Assembly: GCA_947846985.1 (NCBI GenBank) | Contig: CANTUZ010000025.1 | Coordinates: 14,134,100-14,198,099 of the forward strand | From: Fratercula arctica | Taxonomy: Eukaryota > Chordata > Aves > Charadriiformes > Alcidae | DNA length: 64,000 nt | Direction of reading: 5' to 3' | Made by a program: the position numbers and the translations under genes | Shown here: positions 42,569-53,755 of the stretch, one piece after another | How the letters are laid out: each line of letters begins with the position of its first letter | How positions within the stretch are numbered: position 1 is the first letter of the stretch | Notes under the pieces: generated by a model | What the model was told of the DNA's origin: nothing | Databases searched by the model: none | Seen by the model: the letters and a program-made list of their open reading frames with translations, nothing else

Positions 42569-43014
42569 TGTGTATATACAAACTCTTCGCTTGACGAACT
42601 GTCAGCCCTAGTCGCATACAAGAACAGTATCACACCGGGCAGAACACCTGCTCAAGCGGAGTCACCAAACGACACTACACATGACAACAAACAAACAGTA
42701 GCACAGATGCTGATCAGCAGGTATAAGCTGGCGCCCACACATGCTTACACAGCAGACATACAAAAACACCACTTCTATCTCGGGGAGACAATGCTCCGAC
42801 CATGGGCTCCCCCATACAGGTTCTCATGGATACACACATAGTTTTTGCAGCAACAGTACTGAGGTCCTTTTTCTGGGCATGTATACTGGGTTTGGTTCAA
42901 CTAATAATTTTCCGTCGTGTCTCACTTGGACCATCCTCCATTATCCCTTACACAGAAGGGCGTTCTTTAAAGTAATGGCAGATATTACATGCTAGTTCCT
43001 CTTGTGAAAGACTC

Positions 43015-43039
43015 TGTGTGTGTGTGTGTGTGTGTGTGT
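43015..43039. repeat. (TG)n microsatellite
   Basis: About twelve TG dinucleotides in a row. Confidence 0.95.
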
Positions 43040-43762
43040 ATCATGTATATGATTGTTCAAGTCATCAGCCTCTAAACCATAGATTTTCCAAAATCTGAGA
43101 GAATAAACCCAGGGAACAACCACTGCATATTTGCCTGCTTGCCATTTTTTTTCCTTAAGTATTTGTCTTTGATCACTGTCATCAACAGAATATTAGGCTA
43201 GATGGACCTTTGATCTGACCCTGCAAGGCAGATCTTATCATCCTGAATTATTATTACTGACACTGATTTACAGCGCACTTGCTTTTATTGTATTATAAGC
43301 ATTGTCCCCAGGCACTATGCAAACATACAACCACAGTCCTAGTGAATTTATACTCTGCGTGGAAGTGTCAAGAAAACAGACAACATGAGTTAACATATTG
43401 ATCCCTTTGGTTATTTCACAGAATCACAGAATGGTAGGGGTTGGAAGGGACCTCTGGAGATCATCTAGTCCAACCCCCCTGACAGAGCAGGGTCACCTAG
43501 AGCAGGTTACACAGGAACACGTCCAGGCGGGTTTTGAATGTCTCCAGAGTTGGAGACTCCACCACCTCTCTGGGCAGCCTGTTCCAGTGCTCTGCCACCC
43601 TCAAAGTGAAGAAGTGCCTCCTCATGTTTAGGAGGAACTTCCTATGCTCAAGTTTGTGCCCATTACCGCTTGTCCTGTTGCCGGGCATCACTGAAAAGAG
43701 CCTGGCCCCATCCTCCTGACACCCACCCTTTAAGTATTTATAAGCATTGATAAGATCCCCCC

Positions 43763-44655
43763 TCAGTCGTCTTTTTTCCAGAGACCCAATCCCCTCAGCC
43801 TTTCTTCATAAGAGAGGTGTTCCAATCCCCTAATCATCTTTGTAGCCCTTTGCTGCACCCTCTCCAGCAGTTCCCTGTCCTTCTGGAACCGGGGAGCCCA
43901 GAACTGGACACAGCACTCCAGATGCGGCCTCACCAGGGCAGAGTAGAGGGGGAGGATGACCTCCCTCGACCTGCTGGCCACACTCTTCTTGATGCATCCC
44001 AGGATGCCATTGGCCTTCTTGGCCACAAGGGCACATTGCTGCCTCATGGTCAACCTGTTGTCCACCAGGACTCCCAGGTCTCTTTCCACAGAGCTGCTCT
44101 CCAGCAGGTCAGCCCCCAACTTGTACTGGTGCACGGGGTTATTCCTCCCCAGGTGCAGGACCCTACACTTGCCCTTATTGAATTTCATAAGGTTTCTCTC
44201 TGCCCAACTCTCCAACCTGTCCAGGTCTCTCTGTATGGCAGCACAGCCTTCCGGTGTGTCAGCCACCCCTCCCAGCTTTGTGTCATCAGCAAACTTGCTG
44301 AGGGTGCACTCTATCCCCTCATCCAGATCATTGATGAACATATTGAACAGGACTGGACCCAGTACTGACCCCTGGGGAACACCACTCGTCACTGACCTCC
44401 AACTAGACTCTGTGCCCCTAATCACGACCCTCTGAGCTCTGTCTTTCAACCAGTTTTCTATCCACCTTACTGTCCAGTCATCTAACCCACACTTCCTAAG
44501 CTTCCCTATGAGGATGCTGTGGGAGACCGTGTCGAACGCCTTGCTGAAGCCAAGGTAGACAACATCCACTGCCTCCCCTCATCTATCCATCCAGTCATGC
44601 CAGCATAGAAAGCTATCAGATTAGTCAGACATGATTTCCCCTTGGTGAATCCATG
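43763..44655 (-). pseudogene. CR1 ORF2 remnant: reverse transcriptase core
   Basis: Continues past the TAA, with the same single-base loss as copy 1 near 44572, then an open frame (44569-43763). It contains [35 protein letters not shown] and [13 protein letters not shown], and ends at LGLWKKDD like copy 1. About seven residues differ from copy 1 over 268. Confidence 0.9.
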
Positions 44656-45715
44656 TTAACTACTTCTGATAGCTTTCTTTTCCTCCACATGCCTGGAGAT
44701 GATGCCCAGAACGAGCTGTTCCATCATCTTTGCAGGGATGGAAGTGAGGCTGACTGGCCTGTAGTTTCCTGGGTCCTCCTTCTTGCCCTTTTTGAAGACT
44801 GGAGTGACATTGGCTTTGCAGTCCTCAGGCACCTTGCCTGTTCTCCAGGACCTTTCAAAGATGATGGAGAGTGGCCCAGCAATGATTTCCGCCAGCTCCC
44901 TCAGCACTCTCAGGTAGGTCCCATCGGGACCCGTGGACTTGTGGATATCCAAATGACTTAATTGATCCCTCACTTGATCCTCCTCAACAAAGGGGAAGTC
45001 TTCCTTTGTCCAGACTTTCCCTGTTACTTTCTCCAAGGTCTGGGACTCCTGAGGGCTGGGCCGAGCAGTAAAGACCGAAGCAAAGAAGGCATTCAGTAAC
45101 TCCGCCTTCTCCGCATCCTCCGTCACCATGGCTCCTGTCTCATTCAACAGCAGGCCCACAACTTCTCTAGATTTCCTTTTGCCTCCAATATACTTGAAGA
45201 AGCCCTTCCTGTTGAGCTTGACATCCCTTGCCAGGTTTAATTCAAAGGAGGCCTTGGCTTTCCTCATTTCATCCCTGCACACTCTGACAGCATTCTTGTA
45301 ATCTTCCCAAGTGTTCAGTCCCTTCTTCCACGTGCTGTAAACTTCCTTCTTCCTCTTGAGCTTTTTCAGAAGCTCCCTGCTCAACCATGCAGGTCTCCTG
45401 TGTCCGTTACCCGATTTCCTGCTCTTAGGGATGCACCGATCCTGAGCTTGGAGGAAGTGGTATTTGAATACCAACCAGCTCTCTGGAGCCCCTTTGCCTT
45501 CTGGAGCCCTTGCCCATGGGATTTCTCCAAGCAATTTCTTGAAGAGGTCAAAGTTAGCCCTCCTGAAGTCCAAGTTTGTAATTTTACTTCTTGTTGTTTT
45601 GTGCGTAGTACCCATGATCCTGAACTCTATCTTTTCACGATCACTACAGCCAAGGCTGCCCCGAACCTTCATGTCCTCCACCAGTCCCTCTGTGTTTGTC
45701 AGTACTAGGTCCAGT
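44656..45715 (-). pseudogene. CR1 ORF2 remnant: endonuclease C-terminus and start of reverse transcriptase
   Basis: Open across endonuclease end and RT start without the extra frameshift of copy 1 (SKITNLDFRRANFDLF here is continuous). The endonuclease SDH motif reads SDR, so the catalytic His is lost. It ends at TAA (44658-44656) after AIRSS, the same stop as in copy 1. Motifs seen: KSTGPDGTYLRVL and [12 protein letters not shown]. Confidence 0.88.
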
Positions 45716-45718
45716 AGC

Positions 45719-48199
45719 GCTCCTCTCCCTCTTAATTGCTGTTGATAAAACACAGAGGCCTGGCTACTACCATGCAAGGGAGTTATATTTTTTTTGCTAC
45801 CTTAGGTTCATGGGGAGAGGTGAAGGTGTAACAGGACCGATGGAGAGTGACATTGCTGAGGTTTCATTACAAGGCTCAGATTCACCCTGGCTAGTTTTAG
45901 GTACTTAGCGAAGTCAAACAATTTAGGAGACTACTCACTTGACCTTCCTCTATAGGCAGGTGGAGACAAGTCAGGAATTAATGTTTCTCAGGCATAGTAG
46001 GATGCACTTCTTTTTCTGACAGATTATAGGGCAATTTTGTATGATTGCACCCCTAATTTGGATGCCTCAGTTATTACTTAGTGGGATGAATGGGGAGTCT
46101 TTAACAGAGCAGAGGTTGCTATATGAATATGCAGAATGGAAACAGCTAACCCAGAGATTGTACTGGAGCAAAAATACAAAAACATAAGAATGAATCACAC
46201 CACTTTTTACTCTCTTTGAAGGAACAAAGCTAACCTAGTCTCTAATATAAAACCAAAACCATCAAGTTTTATAAAAAATTGAGATTATTTTAGTTTATTT
46301 AGTGTGTTGTTGGTTGTTGGTTTTATACCACAATTATAAAATTATATTTTGTTGATGTTTTAAAAGTGTTTTAAAGGTATAGCGATGATAATAATGAAAT
46401 CAAATATAGAACATGTTGGGTTTTACTTTCATGACAAATAGGCACTGACAAATACATGCCACATTATCATCCTTGATTGCTGTGATGGAACTCATTTTCA
46501 TCTCCTGTTCCTCTAATTACATGGAAATTGTATAATTTTTATGCATGACACATTTTCCATAGCTTTAGAAAAAGGTTGGGAAGGCCAAAAAAATCCATTT
46601 ATCAGTTTCTTTGCCCCACTATATGTCATCTACCCAGTGATCATTCCAGCTTTAAGTGCCAGTTTTCTGTGCTATTGATATAACCAGAAAAGGAAGTATA
46701 TGAAAAAATATGGTTTTAGGTGTGTTTTTTCCTCCTTATCTCTTAAGAATGGAGATTTAGAGTGGTCTTGGCACTGGTCTGTTATTCTCTTTTCAGCCTT
46801 ACCTTCCCTAATTTCACATTTCAAAGCATGGATGAATGATACAACACCAGACTAAGTAGAAAAGACTAACTTTGAACAATAGTGCCTCTTAAGCTATTCC
46901 CCATTCCTCGGGTTTTGTTGAAGATTTATTTTAACAGTCAGATGAGAGAAGTGAAAATCACCATCATTGCTGCAGAGGCATTAAAAGTAAATGGACAGTA
47001 CTAATAAATTACAAGGATAAATTAGGTGCCACATACATGGGTTTTAGTTATTTGTTTCCTTTCATGATGGAAAATGGAGAGGTGGAGGGGAAATAAAAGT
47101 TCATGCCATTAGTCTGTATTTAACTGTAATGGGTTTGCACTAAGTGGGTGCATTTTCATCTTTCTAGGGTAACAAGTGATCTAGGTATTTTTCTCCTGAC
47201 AACAGTACTAATGGTGAAATGTGCTCAGTGTATAAAGACCTCCATCCAGATGGTCAACACAAGCTCCAGTCACTTGTAAGCCCCTCCGGAGGTTTGTTGA
47301 AAATCCTCGTAGAACTTCAGCAGTGATCGACCTCTGAGCTTTGAAACAAATGTGTTTCAGGATGTTGCTTTTGTTTTGGGTTTTATTTCTTAGTTACTCA
47401 TTATTCATGTTAATTCTTGTAAATCAGAAATTTGTATCAGCAGGGAAAATTTATACAATTCAATTAAACAAAATGTTCAAGCCCCTTTCTGAAATAGAGG
47501 CTAACTAGGACCTTGGATATCCAGAATATACTTGGTTCAGTCATAGGTTAAAGCTGAGAATCTTGCTAGAATAAATGGAATAAATAGATACTGAGTACTG
47601 GAAAGTAAGTATTGAAACTCCTGTTTCCAACTTCAGTTGATTTAGTTCTGAAGTTGACTGCAGGAACAAAATCTTTCCAGATTGTGTGAAATAAAGCTGT
47701 GTGATCTGCCATGATGCCAATGCTGGCAGACAGTGAAAGCACACGGATTCATCCTGGCACTTCAGTATGTCTAGTAACTGCCCTGCAACATAGAAAAGAC
47801 TCTTGTGCTGGGGAATGCCTCACTCGGGAATCCCACTGTCCTTATTCAAACTTCACATTCAAGAAAGTACAAGCCTTTTAAACTTTAGAAATGAAGCTCA
47901 GTTCTGTAGATTTTTTGAGTTAAAATTAAAAGGCGATCTTGAGAAGAGCACAGAGCAATAAGAGTTTCCTGCAGCATTCACAGCACAATAGCAAGCCAGA
48001 AAAAGAAGCTGGCAAGATATGTCCTGAAGAGTGCCATGCCATGAGCTCATTCTGGTCTGATCTACATGCAGTATATTTTCAACAGAAAACATTCACAAAT
48101 AAATAAAGCATCAATCTGTCCCTCTTAAATATCCATTCATATTACTGCGAGACTTCTTTTCCCTTTTCCTCAGATTTGTTTATTACACCCACTAGTTAC
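45719..48199. other. AT-rich non-coding sequence; two candidate conserved patches
   Basis: No exon is recognised. Stretches at about 46420-46640 and 47130-47370 are complex and non-repetitive and might be conserved regulatory sequence, but nothing in the single sequence proves it. Confidence 0.4.
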
Positions 48200-48204
48200 A
48201 TCAT

Positions 48205-48935
48205 TGCCTGCTTTGAGGTAAAAAAGAACCAACTTCCTGTTCAGTAATTTTACTTCTTAGCTAGGCCTCTTCTAACTCTCTGAAATTAACAGCATATTGT
48301 GCCAAAAACTGTTCGTTCTCAGAGTGATAAGACCAATGTTTATAGTTAATGCCAAGGAATGGTACGCAGAGAGGCTCTTGCTTATACTTATTGCTATAAC
48401 AACCAAGGTCAGCTAATTTCGTTATTTGCCCCGTTGGAGGGTCAGAAACGGAAAAGTGTAGAGGGGTCCCACCTGCAGGGAGGAGCGGACAGGACAGGTG
48501 ACCCAAAACTGACCAACAGGGGTATTCCATCCCATCTGCCCCATGCTCAGTATAAAAGTTGAGGGATCAAAGGGTCAGCCCTCTTCCTTCAGTGGCTGAC
48601 ATCTGAGGAGGACCTTGTCTGTTCATCTGCCTTTGATCCCGATCCGTGTGTTCCTGACTCCAGCTCTGGAATCCAGTTCCCATCTGTCGCTGAGTCCAGT
48701 CTGGGACTTCCTCCGTGCCTGCTGGTGATGTCATCCTGGGAGGTTGATACGGTTTTGTATATATTGTATCTATTTCATTATTTCCTTTTTATTTTATTAT
48801 TAATATTCCATTAAAGTAGTTTAGTTCCTTCTAAACTCATAAATCTCTTTATCTCTCCTCCTCCTCTCTGTGTACGAGTGGTGGGAGAAGAGCATCTGCC
48901 GTCTGTCATTGTCCAATTTGGCCAAACCCACGACA
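48205..48935 (+). mobile_element. Solo LTR, copy D of the shared LTR family
   Basis: 731 bp in sense orientation, ending AAACCCACGACA, with perfect target duplication atcat at 48200-48204 and 48936-48940. TATAAAAG lies near 48552-48559 and ATTAAA near 48810. It is the reverse orientation of copies A-C and more diverged from B and C than they are from each other. Confidence 0.92.
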
Positions 48936-48940
48936 ATCAT

Positions 48941-51790
48941 CTATTAAATTAACCCCCAATCTACTTCTTAAAATCCTATGTAACCTTGAGTAAAGTTATC
49001 ACAGATGATAAAGGGATCACAGACAACTAATCCAACTTCATTTCAGTTTTGTTCTGGTGCTGAGGATGAATAAAAAAGGAGCTTTACAAATCACCTGAGA
49101 AAAGTTATGCATATTGCATGTATGCAAAACTGGGGACTAAATTTTGCATACTCTTCAGAAGTGGGACTGTCTCTAGCCAGGGATGAAATTTGCAGTGAAC
49201 TTGATAGAATTATTGTACTCATTTTGCCAGAGTCAAGATTTAATTCAGTGCTTTGTGGCTTGCATAATGTTTAGTTCACTGGGGCCCCTACACACTGGTA
49301 ACATATTGTCAATTAATAATAGTGAATTTGTTTATTTTCTTTTTCTGAAGCTGTGAAATGGAACCTTTAAATAATTGACCGTCACTCTGTATTTTCTATG
49401 TGTTTTTAATTATGACAGTAAGAGTATTAACTATAAATTAACACATTTCAGAATGAAAGTACCAAAGCTTATTTAGCTTTACAAAGAAAAAAATCATGTC
49501 TCTTATCTCTGTTTTCTTATTAGTAAAGACCTAGGTACCGATGCACAGACTTTATAATGACAATTGTTCAGATAGTGGTGCAAAATTTTCTTTGAGAAAT
49601 ATTTTAATGAAGACATTCATATTGAAGTAGTTATTGGGTTCACAGTCTTTTTTTATATCAGGACATATGGATGACCACTGGACATTGACAAAAATGTTCA
49701 ATGATCCCAGAGTTTCATGAGTTAGATATAAATGTATGCATGTTTGAAAATTTATGCCCCAAAAATTCCTGATACAAGAGCTCCTCCTTATTAATCTCTG
49801 GAAACAACAGATGAATAAGTTTTTCAACGACAACAACAGGATGTGGCTTTGTGAATGAAGATTATGACAGTGAAATGGTATATTGACAGTGAAATAGAAG
49901 CAATGTTGTTTCTTTTCCCAGCAGTAATGATTTGTTTGACCTCTGTTGAGTTCCATTGTGTTTCTGTGCCTTAGGATCCCCACCTATAAAGACGGATTCA
50001 AAATTCTTGGTGAGTAGACATGTAAATGATTATCATTGCACTGAGTAACAAATCCAGTTATTTCTGAAGTGGCATATAAAGCAATTTTGTTCCTAAACTT
50101 TCTCAGAAATTTAAATAATGTGTAATTGCAGGTATTAAATGTGAGGGAACAAGGTTTTTAATGCTTTGTAGCAAATGCCCTGAGAATCTCAGTCCTGTGT
50201 TGTGAATTCCTCTAATACAGAAATATCCTTTGGAGGTATGCTGGAGGATTTTTTAGTTCTTGAAGAAGGAAGGGTGAGTAGCTTCTTCCATACTGAAGAA
50301 AATGTAAAGCCTGATGAGCTGAATTAGGTACATATCATTTGACTGGGTTGAAAGAAAATATACAATTGTGCAATTAAAGAGATTCAGCAAGAGATTCATA
50401 GGGGGTATAACTGGGAATGATGGGATGAAATCAAGGAAACAAAAATGTGTTAAAATATTACAGCATGCACCTTACTGTGAGATATATTAGATTATGGAAA
50501 TATTTATTGCTGGAATGGATAAACCTCTGGGTCTACCAAGCAATGAATAATGAGGTCGATGCTGAGCCTGAACACTGGGTGTGAGCAATATGACCTCAGA
50601 GCTCTTTTCTGATTCTCCATCTGTACATTCCCTTTAGCAAGCAACGAGGTCCTGCAAGGGCCAGATATGCACAACAGAAGAAAAAAGAAAAGTTTAACTA
50701 TGTTTTTTCTTTTAAAAGACTTAGGGAACTGCAGAGGCACAGCCAATGGACAAGAAAACTGAAATAAAATACTGAAACATAACTTGGTATAGAAATATAC
50801 TTCAGAGGGGACATTTAGTGATTATCCAAAGACTGGATGACTAGAAGTCATGCAACTTGATCAGAAGATCTAACATCTGCACATCTCCTTAACACAAAGG
50901 AGTAAAGACTGTTCCCTCACCTCTAATTCTGCAACATGTTTTTTTCATTCAATTTTCTGTAATAATTGATTAATTATTTATCAAAAAGTCAATATTTGAT
51001 ATTTATAAAAAATTACTAACAGTTCCAGTGAAAAATAAAATTATATACCTTCTACTGAGGAAATTAAATAGAAAGGTAACTCATAAGGTATCATTGAAGC
51101 TGATGATAGTTTTATTTTCCATCATCATCATAACAATAATCAAGATAATAAAATAGTAAAGGCATTAATCACTTGGTTTTTCATTGTATTTTACAATAGT
51201 ATGGAATTAGAGGAGCTTTTTAGAGATGTAAAATGTCATTTCAAACCTGGATTTTGAACCCAAGCATGCAGGGAAAAATCGTCTTCAAAGTAGATCTCAG
51301 CTTTGTTATAGGATCAGATTACTTCTGGGACAGGCTTATATTGAAAATGCAGATGAGCCCCATTAGGTTCAACCTGAACCATTTGCAGGACTGTGCGCTG
51401 GAAGGGATTTCCCTGCACAGCTTTCTTACAGGTCTATGTACCACCAGAGCATCTTCCTCATTTTGTCTGAGACAGACCACATGCAATCAGGGTATCCACT
51501 GATGATTGTGTACACTTCCATAATCTTTAAGTATTTTCTCATCAGTGGTTCAAATATATAATCCTGGTGCAGCAGGTTTCTGAGAAAACAAACAAGGCAA
51601 GTAACAGGTTTGGGTTATTTTTTGCAATTCACCTCTCTAACAGAAAGAATAATTCACTTCTGTTCAGAACTGCTAAAAAGGTTAAAGTCAAAGGACTGTA
51701 AAATTTTACTCTGAGAAAGATTTGAAGGATTTTATTTGGAGAAATACGACAGCTATGAAACTGAGAAAAAAAGAGAACTTTTCTTGAAGG
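48941..51790. other. AT-rich non-coding sequence, nothing recognised
   Basis: No exon, repeat family or RNA gene is seen. The ORF of 143 codons at 49552-49983 (minus) has no domain features and ordinary AT-rich composition. Confidence 0.55.
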
Positions 51791-51873
51791 GAATCACAGA
51801 ATGGCTCAGGTTGGAAGGGACCTTAAAGATCATCTAGTTCCAACCCCCCTGCCATGGGCAAGGGCACCTCCCA

Positions 51874-52260
51874 CTAGACCAGGCTGCTCAAAGTCTCATC
51901 CAGCCTGGCCTTGAACACTTCCAGGGATGGGGCATCCACAACTTCCCTGGGCAACCTGTTCCAGTACCTCATCACCCTCACAGTAAAGAATTTCTTCCTA
52001 ATATCTAATCTAAATCTACCCTCTTTCAGTTTGAAGCCGTTACCCCGTGTCCTATCATTACACTCCCTCATAAAGAGTCCCTCCCCATCCTTCCTGTAGG
52101 CCCCCTTGAGGTACTGGAAGGCTGCTATAAAGTCTCCCCGGAGCCTTCTCTTCTCCAGGCTGAACAGTCCCAACTCTCTCAGCCTGTCCTGATAGGAGAG
52201 GTGCTCCAGCCCTCTGATCATCTTTGTGGCCCTCCTCTGGACCCCCCCCAACAGGTCCAT
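51874..52260 (-). pseudogene. CR1 ORF2 remnant: C-terminal end
   Basis: The C-terminal 128 codons in one frame: [59 protein letters not shown] and a normal end. It was separated from the RT core by the frameshift near 52310. Confidence 0.88.
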
Positions 52261-52267
52261 GTCCTTC

Positions 52268-53545
52268 TTATCTTGGGGGCCCAGGAGCTAGATGCAGTAC
52301 TGCAGGTGGAGGTCTCACCAGAGCAGAGTAGAGGGGCAGAATCACCTCCCTCGACCTGCTGGCCATGTTTCTTTTGATGCAGCCCAGGATGCGGTTGGCT
52401 TTCTGGGCTGCAAGTGCGCATTGCCACCTCATGCTGAGCTTCTCGTCCACCAACACCCCCAAGTCCTTTTCCTCAGGGTTGCTCTCAATCCATTCTCCGC
52501 CCAGCCTGTATTTGTGCTTGGGATTGCCATGACCCAAGTGCAGGACCTTGCACTTGGCCTGGTCGAACTTCATGAGGTTCACATAGGCCCACCTCTCAAG
52601 CCTGTCCAGGTCCCTCTGGATGGCATCCCTTCCCTCCAGCATGTCGACCGCGCCACACAGCTTGGTGTCGTCAGCAAACTTGCTGAGGGTGCACTCAGTC
52701 CCACTGTCCATGTCACCGACAAAGATGTCAAACAGCACTGGTCCTGGTACTGACCCCTGAGGAATGCCACTCGTCACTGGTTTCCATGTGGACATTGAGC
52801 CATTGACTGCAACCCTTTGAGTGCAACCATCTAGCCAGTTCCTTATCCACCCAGTGGTCCATCCATCAAATCCATGCTTTTCCAATTTAGAGACCAGGAT
52901 GTCGTGCGGGACAGTGTCAAATGCTTTGCATAAGTCCAGGTAGATGACGTCGGTTGCTCTCCCCTTATCTACCAATGCTGTGGCAACATCATAGAAGGCC
53001 ACCAGATTTGTCAGGCACGATTTGCCTTTGGTGAAGCCATGTTGGCTGTCACCAATCACCTCCTTATTTTCCATATGCCTTAGCAGAGATTCCAGGAGGA
53101 TCTGCTCCATGATCTTGCCAGGCACAGAGGTGAGACTGACCGGTCTGTAATTCCCTGGGTCTTCCTTTTTTCCCTTTTTCAAAATGGGGGTTATGTTTCC
53201 CCTTTTCCAGTCAGCAGGAACTTCACTGGACTGCCACGACTTTTCAAATATAATGGAAAGCGGCTTGGTGACTTCATCTGCCAGCTCCCTCGGGACCCTT
53301 GGATGGATTTCATCAGGTCCCATGGACTTATGTACCTTCAGGTTCCTCAGATGGTCCCGAACCTGATCCTCTCCTACAGTGGGTGGTTCTTCATTCTCAT
53401 AGACCCTGGCTTTGCATCCTGCAACTTGGGTGGTGTGGTTGGAGCCCTTGCCCGTGAAGACCCAGGTGAAAAAGTCATTCAGCATCTCAGCCTTCTCCAT
53501 ATCCTGGGTGACCAGGTCTCCTGTCTCCTTCCGGAGAGGGCACAC
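52268..53545 (-). pseudogene. CR1 ORF2 remnant: near-complete reverse transcriptase
   Basis: A 425-codon open frame, the longest CR1 piece here. It holds [29 protein letters not shown], the intact Q-H-G-F stretch in [42 protein letters not shown], the catalytic FADD in [11 protein letters not shown], and [15 protein letters not shown]. It leaves frame near 52310 after SALVRP. Upstream, a stop in ...YRENV*VTRN near 53665 and a frame change near 53545 separate it from the linker. It retains all RT motifs and shows none of the lesions shared by copies 1/2 or 3/4. Confidence 0.9.
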
Positions 53546-53755
53546 ATCTTCCCTAGTCTTGCCTTTACCCCTGACTTATAGAAATTTTTCTTGTTGTCCT
53601 TGATGTCCCCAGCCGGATTTAATTCTGTCTGGGCTTTAGCTTGCCTAATCTGGTTCCTGGTCACTCAGACATTTTCTCTGTATTCCATCCAGTCAGCCCG
53701 TCCTTGCTTCCACCCTCTGTAGGCCTCCTTTTTGCTTTTGAGCTTGTCTATAGAC

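Larger units (their letters stand above)
43416..45718 (-). mobile_element. CR1 LINE copy 2, 5'-truncated
   Basis: Minus-strand 3' tail at 43416 (tcacagaatcacagaatgg on +). It extends through the 3' UTR, RT and part of the endonuclease, with homology to copy 1 ending near 45718 at LDLVLTNTEG. It is a near twin of copy 1 (14020-16473) in opposite orientation but with a different 5' break, so it is a separate insertion rather than a duplicated segment. Confidence 0.92.
51791..53755 (-). mobile_element. CR1 LINE copy 5, 5'-truncated
   Basis: Minus-strand 3' tail at 51791 (gaatcacagaatggc on +). It extends through complete RT to the EN/RT linker, which breaks off near 53755 at [11 protein letters not shown]. 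Sequence differs from both other subfamilies in the window, so it is a third CR1 lineage. Confidence 0.92.

Noticed and set aside
49552..49983. 143-codon minus-strand ORF
   Set aside because: AT-driven composition, no motif and no neighbouring gene structure.
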